NCBI GenBank assembly: GCA_021783995.1
Contig: JAJXTH010000003.1
Location: 29,360-93,359 of the forward strand
DNA length: 64,000 nt
Source of the DNA: Pseudomonadota bacterium
GTDB taxonomy: Bacteria > Pseudomonadota > Gammaproteobacteria > Burkholderiales > Gallionellaceae
Direction of reading: 5' to 3'
In this document: positions 24,391 to 31,587 of the stretch, piece after piece
How positions within the stretch are numbered: the stretch's first letter is position 1
Layout: each line of letters starts with the position of its first letter
Made by a program: the position numbers and the translations under genes
Notes under the pieces: model-generated
The model's input: the letters and a program-made list of their open reading frames with translations, nothing else
What the model was told of the DNA's origin: nothing
Database searches by the model: none

Positions 24391-24876
24391 ATGAGCCATC
24401 AAAATCTGCAAACCAATGTCACTCTGGATATGCGGGGCCTCTCCTGCCCTGCGCCGCTGCTCGGCGTCAAACGCATCATCAACGATCTTCAGCATGAACA
24501 GATCCTGATGCTGATGTCGGACTGCCCGGGCACCAGCGACGATCTCTTTGCCTGGTCTGAACAGACAGGCAACCAGGTCTTGAGAACCGAAGCGATCGCA
24601 GATGGCGGGACAGCCTATTACGTGAGAAAAGGCACCGGGGAATCGGTAAGAGCAAACGTCGTGCTCGACATACGCAACGTGGTCTGCCCAGGCCCCATCG
24701 TCGAGGCGAAGAAACTGCTGAACGGCATGGCCAGAAATGAAGTGCTGAAGCTGATCAGCAACTGCCCCGGCATCCATTCCGATATCGTCGACTGGGCCAC
24801 CGCCACCAATGTGACGATACTGGACACCTCGGAGATTGCGGCAGACGTCTATGCCTTCTTCCTGCAGAAGAGCTGA
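24391..24876 (+). CDS. tandem TusA-TusA sulfur-carrier protein
   Basis: A 161-aa protein made of two complete TusA (SirA-like) domains of about 80 residues. Domain 1 has LDMRGLSCPAP with the sulfur-carrying Cys19, and domain 2 has LDIRNVVCPGP with Cys99. Each domain also has a second cysteine in a matching place (DCPGT, Cys45; NCPGI, Cys125). TusA normally hands persulfide sulfur from rhodanese to DsrEFH. Two linked carriers could pass sulfur between domains or bind two partners. I take ATG 24391 (MSHQNLQTNV), with AGGA upstream. A single-domain tusA is at 30718-30945. Confidence 0.92.
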   Translation: MSHQNLQTNVTLDMRGLSCPAPLLGVKRIINDLQHEQILMLMSDCPGTSDDLFAWSEQTGNQVLRTEAIADGGTAYYVRKGTGESVRANVVLDIRNVVCPGPIVEAKKLLNGMARNEVLKLISNCPGIHSDIVDWATATNVTILDTSEIAADVYAFFLQKS

Positions 24877-24882
24877 CCCTGC

Positions 24883-25485
24883 ATGCGCATCAAGAGCAAC
24901 TGGTATCAATCCGGACGCGAGCACACCCCGCAGGAGCTCGCGGGTGCTGTCGCGTTCAACATATCGAGGATAGCCGAAAACGCGCTGAAGAATACCCGCA
25001 AGGCGGACTTCGAGATTGCCATCGGCCGTCAATATTTCGATTTTCTGCGCGAGTTCCTGGTGTTCCTGATACTGATCGCTGATCGGCTGGCCTACCGCCA
25101 GTTCAGCCATGAAGACCGCGTCCTGTTCACCGGTGCACTGGCCAACCACGTGGCTGCGACCTATGCGGAGAACGAAAGCCGGCTGATGGGACTCGAGCTC
25201 GCCTCATGCAAGCAGCAGTTCATCGACGCGCTGAATGCGCGCGCCGGCGAATATGCCGAGTTCGACTACACCGAAAGCGGCCCGGAGTATGCGTTCATGC
25301 GCTACCTTGCCTACTGCATGAGCCATATCATGGACGAGAAGGACAGCGGCTGGATCATAGACCAGATCATCAGCATCGAGGCGCCCAATGCGATCGACAT
25401 GCTGGAGAAAAACTTCAGCGGCCTCATCGACAGCAAGCCTGCAAAGGTCCGCCCCGCGAGAAAGAGTCCCGCGCCAGACGCATGA
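24883..25485 (+). CDS. unknown helical protein in the operon opposite dsrA
   Basis: A 200-aa, mainly helical protein (DFLREFLVFLILIADRLAYRQF; GPEYAFMRYLAYCMSHIMDEKD) with a disordered, basic C-terminal tail (KPAKVRPARKSPAPDA). There is one moderately hydrophobic stretch but no clear membrane anchor. Two cysteines (SCKQQF, YCMSH) show no metal-site spacing. I recognise no family. It starts 6 bp after the TusA-TusA gene and its stop overlaps the dioxygenase start (ATGA). Confidence 0.75.
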   Translation: MRIKSNWYQSGREHTPQELAGAVAFNISRIAENALKNTRKADFEIAIGRQYFDFLREFLVFLILIADRLAYRQFSHEDRVLFTGALANHVAATYAENESRLMGLELASCKQQFIDALNARAGEYAEFDYTESGPEYAFMRYLAYCMSHIMDEKDSGWIIDQIISIEAPNAIDMLEKNFSGLIDSKPAKVRPARKSPAPDA

Positions 25486-26348
25486 CAGATCCGTTTGATC
25501 TTGGGCAGAAAGATGCCTATCTAGCCTGGCGCGAACGAAAACTCGTGCAGGCAGCCACGCGCAGCGCCGATCTGGTTGTCGAAATAGGCGACCCACGCAA
25601 CCTCACCTGTGACGAGAAAAGCGCAATCGTTGCCCGCTGCAACCGGAGCAACATGGCAATCTATGTCTCGCGCACCCCGATCGACGAGAGCGGCCTGCAG
25701 CAGCTGGGGCTGCAGTTGGGGCTAGCGCGACTGGATGCAAACTGGCTGGCTGGCGAGGCCGGCATCACGCGCATCACCGTGTGCAGCAGCGAACCGCGCC
25801 AGACCTATATTCCCTATACCGACCGCGCGATCAAGTGGCATACCGACGGATATTACAATCCCGAGGACCGACGGATACGCGCGATGGTGCTGCATTGCGT
25901 CAGCGCCGCAGGAGAAGGCGGCATCAACCGCATCATGGACCATGAGATCGCCTATCTGATGCTGAGGGACATCGACCCCGATCACATACGCGCGTTATCG
26001 GCTAAAGATGCGATGACCATACCCGCACGCACAGATGAAGCAGGCATAGCACGCCCCCCACAGACCGGGCCCGTATTCTTCGTTGACCATAACGCGCTCT
26101 ATATGCGCTACACGGCGCGCACCCGCAGCATTGAATGGAAACAAGATCAGGCGACACTTGCGGCAGTTGCATCGCTCGAAGCATTGCTCGCATCCGATAC
26201 ACCGCACATCCACACCGTGAAGCTGGAAGCAGGCATGGGTCTGATCTGCAACAACGTGCTGCACGACAGGAGCGCCTTCACCGACGATCCTAATAACCCG
26301 CGTCTTCTATATCGTGCGCGCTATCTGGACCGAATGTCCTCACAATAA
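25482..26348 (+). CDS. TauD/TfdA-type Fe(II)/2-oxoglutarate dioxygenase-like protein
   Basis: A 288-aa protein with the double-stranded beta-helix iron site of the TauD family: His120 and Asp122 (KWHTDGYYNP), the distal His261 (NVLHDRSAF) and Arg278/Arg280 (LLYRARYLDR), one of which probably binds the 2-oxoglutarate carboxylate. TauD itself releases sulfite from taurine, so a sulfonate or other organosulfur substrate is one possibility; nothing in the sequence fixes it. ATG 25482 overlaps the upstream stop by 4 bp. It is the last gene of the operon. Confidence 0.85.
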   Translation: MTDPFDLGQKDAYLAWRERKLVQAATRSADLVVEIGDPRNLTCDEKSAIVARCNRSNMAIYVSRTPIDESGLQQLGLQLGLARLDANWLAGEAGITRITVCSSEPRQTYIPYTDRAIKWHTDGYYNPEDRRIRAMVLHCVSAAGEGGINRIMDHEIAYLMLRDIDPDHIRALSAKDAMTIPARTDEAGIARPPQTGPVFFVDHNALYMRYTARTRSIEWKQDQATLAAVASLEALLASDTPHIHTVKLEAGMGLICNNVLHDRSAFTDDPNNPRLLYRARYLDRMSSQ

Positions 26349-26353
26349 ACACC

Positions 26354-26383
26354 TTAACCTTTTGCAAATACTGCCGATATAAT
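26354..26383 (+). promoter_or_regulatory. candidate promoter of the chemoreceptor gene
   Basis: TTAACC (26354-26359), 18-bp spacer, and a perfect TATAAT (26378-26383), about 38 bp before the start at 26421. It suggests that the chemoreceptor is expressed separately from the upstream operon. No sigma-28-type box was looked for in detail. Confidence 0.45.
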
Positions 26384-26420
26384 TCCAGCACCTCTGATCG
26401 AAAACGCCAGAAAGGAAACC

Positions 26421-27602
26421 ATGTCGCATCCATCGATACTCAGGAGACTGAAGTTTTCATTCCTCGGCTTCGGGCTCACCATGGGCTTGATCTTCCCCTT
26501 CTATGCCAACTTCTTCGTGGACTGGAAGGAAGGCATGCTGCTGTGGTTCGTTCTTGGCTGCATCATCGCCGGCATCACGATAGGCGTCGTGAACCACCGG
26601 CTTCTCGAATACCTCCTGATACGCAAACTGCGCCAGGTGGCCGTGGCGGCCGAACGCATACGCAAAGGCGACCTTAGAGAAGGCTGCGGTATACACAGTG
26701 CCGACACGGTAGGCGAAATCACCGAAGGGTTCGACAGCATGGCAAGCGGCCTGCGCAGCACGCTGCGCGAAGTGGCGCAATCGACGGACGCGGTGGAAGC
26801 TAGTTCGCGCGAGATCGGATCATCGATGCATCTGCTCGGCAACAGCATGGATGAATTCCGTCAGGACTCGCACGAGATCACCAACGTGATCAACGGCATG
26901 GCCGATGCCGCCCGATCCATACTGGACCTGTCCGATGCCGCCGGCAACAGCGCAAATTCAGCTGACAGCCTCGTGAAAAGCGGGGTGTCCGAAGTCAAGG
27001 CCACCGAACAGGCCATCTCCGTGCTGGATGGCGCGAGCCACAAGATCTCGGCCAATGCGGAAAGTCTGAAGACCTCCTCCAAGGAGGTCGAGACCGCGGT
27101 TTCCATGATACGCGCCATCGCGGAGCAGACCAATCTGCTGGCTTTGAATGCGGCGATCGAGGCAGCCAGGGCAGGCGAACAGGGACGTGGATTTGCGGTC
27201 GTCGCAGACGAGGTCAGAAAGCTCTCAGAACAGGCGGCCCAGGCCACCGCACGCATCGATGAAGTTCTGAAGCGCGTCAACATGGATGTCGCATCGACCG
27301 TCGCGATTTCCGAAGAGAACGCCAATGCCGTCCGCGATGGACTCAAGGCATCGAAGTCCTCTTCCGAGATATTCGTACAGATAGAACAGGCGACAGCGGC
27401 GATGAAAAATACGGTCGACGCGGTACGCGAGGCGGCAGACGATCAGCAGATGCTGGTGGGTATCGTGTTAAACCGCATACAGGAAAATCAGACGCGCACA
27501 GAAACGGCCGCGCAGTACACCCAGGCCGGCATCGCAGATGCTGCGCGCATGAGCGAGGTCGCCCGCACGCTTTCCGATACCACCAAGAAATTCATCGTCT
27601 GA
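26421..27602 (+). CDS. methyl-accepting chemotaxis protein lacking a periplasmic sensor domain
   Basis: A 393-aa chemoreceptor. Two membrane helices (about 12-32 and 39-58) are separated by only about six residues, so there is no periplasmic ligand domain. A HAMP-like region follows (60-115), then the cytoplasmic signalling coiled coil with the conserved hairpin tip [33 protein letters not shown]. It must sense a cytoplasmic or membrane signal, such as redox or energy state, or respond through HAMP; that is inference. AAAGGA precedes the start. Position next to sulfur genes hints at energy taxis. Confidence 0.9.
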   Translation: MSHPSILRRLKFSFLGFGLTMGLIFPFYANFFVDWKEGMLLWFVLGCIIAGITIGVVNHRLLEYLLIRKLRQVAVAAERIRKGDLREGCGIHSADTVGEITEGFDSMASGLRSTLREVAQSTDAVEASSREIGSSMHLLGNSMDEFRQDSHEITNVINGMADAARSILDLSDAAGNSANSADSLVKSGVSEVKATEQAISVLDGASHKISANAESLKTSSKEVETAVSMIRAIAEQTNLLALNAAIEAARAGEQGRGFAVVADEVRKLSEQAAQATARIDEVLKRVNMDVASTVAISEENANAVRDGLKASKSSSEIFVQIEQATAAMKNTVDAVREAADDQQMLVGIVLNRIQENQTRTETAAQYTQAGIADAARMSEVARTLSDTTKKFIV

Positions 27603-27607
27603 ATGCG

Positions 27608-27630
27608 GCTGGCCGGTCTCCCGGCCAAGC
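27608..27630. terminator. hairpin between the convergent chemoreceptor and porin genes
   Basis: TGGCCGG (27610-27616), loop TCTC, CCGGCCA (27621-27627), lies in the 34-bp space between two convergent stops. There is no T tract, so it may be a Rho-dependent or merely stabilising hairpin. Confidence 0.4.
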
Positions 27631-27636
27631 TTAGCA

Positions 27637-28845
27637 TCAGAACTTGTAACGCAGCGTTACCGAAAAGGCTTTCTGCGAGTGCGTCGTGGTGTTATACAGC
27701 GAACCCGGAGCCAATCCTGCAGCATCGCTGACATCCACCGTTGTCGTGACCTTGGGCGCATACATCAAGGAACCCGCCAGTTCATAGTGCTTGTTCAGCA
27801 TGTAGCCGCCGCCGAAAGTGTATGCACTCTTGATGATGCCCGGGAACATCAGGTTGTTGAACAGATTGCCTATGCCATTCTGGCCATTATGCGCATTCGC
27901 CGCAACTCCATTGGCGAATACGCCGATCGGATTATTTGAATTGTTATAGCCGGCACCCAGCCAGTAATCAGTACTTTTGTATTTGATACCGATCGCGGTG
28001 ACATCTTCATTATTCCAGGCCAAATTACCATAGTCTTGCGCACTCGCCCATTGAATCTGACGATAATCCGCAGTCACCGTAAAACTCTGGTTGAGATCGT
28101 AAGAAACCCCCAGCTTGATCTCGGCAGGCTGCGTCAGATTATCCGAATAAGTTTGACCGAAACCCTGCGACGCCGCGTATGAAATCTGAGGCGCATAATT
28201 CATCTTGATCTTGGAATTGTAAGCCATACCCAAAGTCAATGCCGGTAAAGGCTTGAAGTATCCGCCCATGGAATAACCCATGCGCGTATCGGAAGTCGCG
28301 TTCTGATTTGGATTGATCGTTGTGTTTCCAATAAAAGACATAGCCAGAGAGCCGTATTGCAGCACAGGCGAGAAACCCAAACCGAAATTGGCATCGTTGT
28401 AGGCAATGGTCGGTACAACCTTCAGGATGCTCAGCTGCGTTCTTGCATCCATGGTATTGCTTGCAAGACCGCCGGTATAATCCACCCCCATGCCGGCAAT
28501 TCCCGCCATCGCGATACCATAAGTGAAATGATCGCTGATGCGACTGGAATAGGATACATCCGGAATATAACTGGTATTGGCCGTGCTGCTTTCAGTTATG
28601 CCTTGCATACCGCTATTGGTGACCGTTGGCTTGAAAAGCACCACGCCGCCGACCAGCTCGTCACCTGTGGACAGACCCAGCATCGCCGGATTGGCGAAGG
28701 CGCTCTCCGCCCCCACGTAATGAGCAACACCCGTGCCGCCCAGCGCGGTATTCTCCGAACCCACCGACATCATCGTGTCGCCGTTCGTGGCATACGCCAT
28801 AACAGGTGAGAACGCGGCCAGCAGGGATAAAACGATTTTCTTCAT
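27637..28845 (-). CDS. FadL/TodX-family outer membrane protein (first paralogue)
   Basis: A 402-aa outer membrane porin-like transporter for hydrophobic compounds. It has a signal peptide (MKKIVLSLLAAFSPVMAYA), the FadL N-terminal NPA-type motif (SAFANPAMLG), many alternating beta segments, and a terminal Phe (TLRYKF) as required for Bam-dependent insertion. Substrate is unknown; FadL relatives import fatty acids or aromatics. A second paralogue lies directly upstream, separated by a terminator, so each gene appears to have its own transcript. Confidence 0.88.
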   Translation of the reverse strand: MKKIVLSLLAAFSPVMAYATNGDTMMSVGSENTALGGTGVAHYVGAESAFANPAMLGLSTGDELVGGVVLFKPTVTNSGMQGITESSTANTSYIPDVSYSSRISDHFTYGIAMAGIAGMGVDYTGGLASNTMDARTQLSILKVVPTIAYNDANFGLGFSPVLQYGSLAMSFIGNTTINPNQNATSDTRMGYSMGGYFKPLPALTLGMAYNSKIKMNYAPQISYAASQGFGQTYSDNLTQPAEIKLGVSYDLNQSFTVTADYRQIQWASAQDYGNLAWNNEDVTAIGIKYKSTDYWLGAGYNNSNNPIGVFANGVAANAHNGQNGIGNLFNNLMFPGIIKSAYTFGGGYMLNKHYELAGSLMYAPKVTTTVDVSDAAGLAPGSLYNTTTHSQKAFSVTLRYKF

Positions 28846-28883
28846 GTTGATACTCTTTGATGGTTAAATAAAACTTCGGGCAT

Positions 28884-28910
28884 AAAAAAACCCGCTCTTT
28901 TCAGAGCGGG
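28884..28910 (-). terminator. intrinsic terminator after the second FadL-family gene
   Basis: On the minus strand, CCCGCTCT-GAAA-AGAGCGGG (28891-28910) is followed by seven T residues (28884-28890). It lies 24 bp after the stop of the 28934-30154 gene and is a textbook Rho-independent terminator. Confidence 0.92.
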
Positions 28911-28933
28911 TCCTTGAACCCTTTCAAACTTGC

Positions 28934-30154
28934 TTAGAGTTTCCAGCTGTAGGCTACGCCCAGCGAATCCTCATACATCTTGAGATTCACATTCGCGCCT
29001 GGCATAAGAGGATATGGGCCAGTCACAGTATTCTGGAATGCGTGCATGTAAGCCACAGTCAGCTCGTTGGTCTTGGTGACGTTATAGGTCATGCCCAGGG
29101 TCAGGTGATCCTGAACCACACCGGGCGCCAGGATGTTGAACATCACCTGACTTGCGGGGATGGGCTGGGTGTTGTGGCTGTAGCCCGCGCGCACGGTCAA
29201 GAGATCGTTGACCTGCTGGCTGATACCCAGCTTGATCGCCTTCACGTCCTGCCAGCCGAAGCCCGCACCGTTAGCGGTACCTAAATTTCCTGGTGTCATT
29301 ACAAGAGGATTCGCAATAGCAGGCACCCCACTGTATTGAATCACCTTGTAGTCAGCCGAGACCGTCGTGCTGTTGGTGGCTTTCACCGCAACGCCCACGC
29401 CATAGTTTGCGGGGATGTCGAAGCTGCCGCCGCCCGCAAACAGGCCGGAATATTTGTCAAAGTTGCTCATGCTCACCTTGGAAGCATAGGTCGCGCCCAG
29501 TGTGACGGCTTGGCTCACCTGTCCGGTCCAGCCTATTCGCGCGCCAACACCCGTGGAGGAGTCCGTTCCGTTGTTGGTCAGCGCATTAGCATTACTGCTC
29601 ATAGCCATACCTGCAAATGGCTGCAATCCATTCGCAGAGAAGGTCTGATAAACCATGTTCAGCGAGATGCCGATCGCATTGTTCTCGTTGATCTTCATCG
29701 CATAGGTGGGCGATACGAACAGCTGGGCCAGGTTGACCCCTACATTTTGGTTCCCAAAAGGACTATTGGCATATGCGGTGTTCATGCCGCCATTGCCATA
29801 TACGGACACACCCAGAGACTTGTTGGAATCCAGCATATGGTTGTAACCGAACTGGGGAATGACGAACATCGGCCTGCTGTTGCCCGAAAAATTCTGAGAG
29901 CCGGCAGCAGACGATATCTGTGTACTGCGACTTGGCTCGAACAGGTCCGCGCCCAGATCGACGCGGTTGCCCACCATCACCATGCCTGCCGGATTGTTGG
30001 CTGCAGCCAGCGCGTCCTGAGGCAGTGCGATGCCAACACCGCCCATGCCCTCGGCCTTCATGCCATAGCCGTCCGCGAAATAGCCATCCGTCGCATAGGC
30101 CGAACCCATCGCGCCTGCAGCGATCATCACAACCAGAATCTTCTTCATCTTCAT
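28934..30154 (-). CDS. FadL-family outer membrane protein (second paralogue)
   Basis: A 406-aa paralogue of the neighbouring porin. It has a signal peptide ending GSAYA, the family hallmark YGMKAEGMGGVGIALPQDALAAANNPAG near residues 29-56, and a beta-rich body ending VAYSWKL. GGGGAGA sits 5-6 bases before ATG 30154. Both paralogues lie between the Dsr operon and tusA-dsrE2, which raises the question of uptake of a hydrophobic sulfur compound; this is speculation. Confidence 0.9.
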   Translation of the reverse strand: MKMKKILVVMIAAGAMGSAYATDGYFADGYGMKAEGMGGVGIALPQDALAAANNPAGMVMVGNRVDLGADLFEPSRSTQISSAAGSQNFSGNSRPMFVIPQFGYNHMLDSNKSLGVSVYGNGGMNTAYANSPFGNQNVGVNLAQLFVSPTYAMKINENNAIGISLNMVYQTFSANGLQPFAGMAMSSNANALTNNGTDSSTGVGARIGWTGQVSQAVTLGATYASKVSMSNFDKYSGLFAGGGSFDIPANYGVGVAVKATNSTTVSADYKVIQYSGVPAIANPLVMTPGNLGTANGAGFGWQDVKAIKLGISQQVNDLLTVRAGYSHNTQPIPASQVMFNILAPGVVQDHLTLGMTYNVTKTNELTVAYMHAFQNTVTGPYPLMPGANVNLKMYEDSLGVAYSWKL

Positions 30155-30219
30155 TCAAATCTCCCCGAGTTGATTAGTCTTCTAAAACACTTTTACTGCA
30201 AAGGCTATTTTATTTCAGC

Positions 30220-30687
30220 TTAAACGAACAGGCAAATGTCCGTCTCGCCCGCAAAGCCGAAGAACATCGATGCGCCACCGTATTCGACGTTGTCGATGAA
30301 TTCGCTCTTGTCAAATTCGAAAAGATCGACCGTCATCTGGCAGGCGATAAACTTCACATCGGCTTCCAGGCACAGCTCGCGCAGCTCTTCGAGAGAGGCA
30401 ACGCCGTGCTTCTTCAGCTTCTGCTTCATCATCATCGTCGCCATCGATTCCATGCCGGGCAGCATCTGCACCATCACCGGCATGGGAACCGGCATGGGCA
30501 TCGCGGGATTGGCCAGCGGACTGATCATCACGCTGGACAGATCCTTGCGCAAGAGCTGCAGGCCATAGAAAGTAAAGAATATCTGCACGTCATAACCAAG
30601 GGCCGCCGCTGTGGACGCCAGGATGAACGGCGGATAGGCCATGTCCAGCGTACCCTTGGTTGCGATGATCGCCATCTTCTTAGTCAT
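30220..30687 (-). CDS. dsrE2: DsrE2-type membrane-associated sulfurtransferase
   Basis: A 155-aa DsrE/F-like family protein with the DsrE2 traits: a hydrophobic, Met/Pro-rich central part (NPAMPMPVPMPVMVQMLPGMESMATMMM) and Cys116 in KFIACQMTVDLF as the likely sulfur-binding residue, with Cys106 nearby. In sulfur oxidisers it is encoded with tusA (often also a rhodanese) and acts in cytoplasmic sulfur trafficking. It starts 30 bp after tusA; no rhodanese gene is next to it here. Confidence 0.92.
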   Translation of the reverse strand: MTKKMAIIATKGTLDMAYPPFILASTAAALGYDVQIFFTFYGLQLLRKDLSSVMISPLANPAMPMPVPMPVMVQMLPGMESMATMMMKQKLKKHGVASLEELRELCLEADVKFIACQMTVDLFEFDKSEFIDNVEYGGASMFFGFAGETDICLFV

Positions 30688-30717
30688 GCTACTCCCCCTT
30701 GTTAGTTGACTGACTTC

Positions 30718-30945
30718 TTATTTCTTCTTCATGAAGAAGATGAATTTTCCGCCTTCTTCGGTATTCGAGAGCAGTGTATTGCCGGTCTGGTCAGCAAATG
30801 CCTGCATGTCCTTCACCGCACCGCAATCCGTGGCGATCACTTTCAGCACCTGTCCAGACTGCATGTCGGCAAGCGATTTCTTGGTCTTCACGATGGGCAA
30901 AGGGCAGGACATGCCGCTGGCATCAAATTCTTTGTCAAAATTCAT
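30718..30945 (-). CDS. tusA: TusA sulfur carrier
   Basis: A 75-aa TusA with the CPxP motif (GMSCPLPIVKTKK) in which Cys14 carries the persulfide. It is the central donor of sulfane sulfur to DsrEFH and DsrC in oxidisers. A good ribosome site (TAGGAGAT) precedes the ATG. It forms a two-gene unit with dsrE2. Its upstream region has an AGCCC-N4-GGGTT site and a 12-bp palindrome. Confidence 0.96.
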   Translation of the reverse strand: MNFDKEFDASGMSCPLPIVKTKKSLADMQSGQVLKVIATDCGAVKDMQAFADQTGNTLLSNTEEGGKFIFFMKKK

Positions 30946-30985
30946 TCTTCAATCTCCTACAAGTTAATAAAACACCGCCAAAACA

Positions 30986-30997
30986 CTGCTTAAGCAG
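30986..30997. repeat. 12-bp palindrome upstream of tusA
   Basis: CTGCTTAAGCAG is a perfect palindrome about 45 bp before the tusA start, in the probable promoter or leader region. It could be a repressor operator or chance. Confidence 0.35.
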
Positions 30998-31056
30998 ATA
31001 CGCAATTAGGAACGAGCTACACCCTTTCGTCCATACCCACTTAGGAAAAAACATAT

Positions 31057-31070
31057 AGCCCGCATGGGTT
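31057..31070. promoter_or_regulatory. AGCCC-N4-GGGTT inverted repeat upstream of tusA
   Basis: AGCCC (31057-31061), GCAT, GGGTT (31066-31070), flanked by AT on both sides, is about 115 bp before the tusA start. It matches the AACCC-N4-GGGTT site in the dsrA intergenic region in half-site, spacer length and left flank. Confidence 0.45.
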
Positions 31071-31155
31071 ATTTAGAATAAAACGCTTATATTCCATCAA
31101 AATCAGCACTCTAAATTTTTTCAATCATAGCGCTGCAGATCGCTGCTCGCCACAA

Positions 31156-31587
31156 TTATTTTCCCGCCACCAGCATGCCGGAAGCGGCAAGCAGCTGAAC
31201 AGCCAGCGCGCACAGGCAAAGCACCACGAACACCCAGTCGCGTCGCCTGAAATAGATTGGCAGCACCGCGAACAGGCAGAAAAGCGAACTGGCAGACAGC
31301 CAAGCGATGCCGATCAGGCTTGCAAAGTCCCCCTGCCCAAGATCGCCAAGCCAGCTCCAGCCCGTAGGCGCACCCGTCTTTTTCAGGTATTCATCCACAG
31401 GCAACCCCCACACCGAAGGCAGCTGATCGAGCGGCACATGGGGAGCCAGCCAGCCTGTCACATAGGCAATAAAAGTAACGATGAGCATCACAAGACCGGA
31501 GCGGGCCCCCCATTGCAGCCAGCTCGCGTAGCGCTTCTGCTCGTCGGACAACAGGTTTGCAGTCTCCTCTTTCTCACTCACGGCCAT
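31156..31587 (-). CDS. three-TM membrane protein coupled to the TauE-type exporter
   Basis: A 143-aa protein, start ATG 31587 (MAVSEKEETANLL), with three hydrophobic segments at about 31-49, 91-113 and 118-140. It overlaps the exporter gene by 10 bp, so translation is coupled. The size and topology resemble DUF1634-type proteins that accompany TSUP exporters, but I cannot confirm the family. It may be an accessory subunit for anion export. A longer reading of the same frame reaching 31959 runs antisense-free but deep into the exporter gene and is not credible. Confidence 0.75.
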   Translation of the reverse strand: MAVSEKEETANLLSDEQKRYASWLQWGARSGLVMLIVTFIAYVTGWLAPHVPLDQLPSVWGLPVDEYLKKTGAPTGWSWLGDLGQGDFASLIGIAWLSASSLFCLFAVLPIYFRRRDWVFVVLCLCALAVQLLAASGMLVAGK

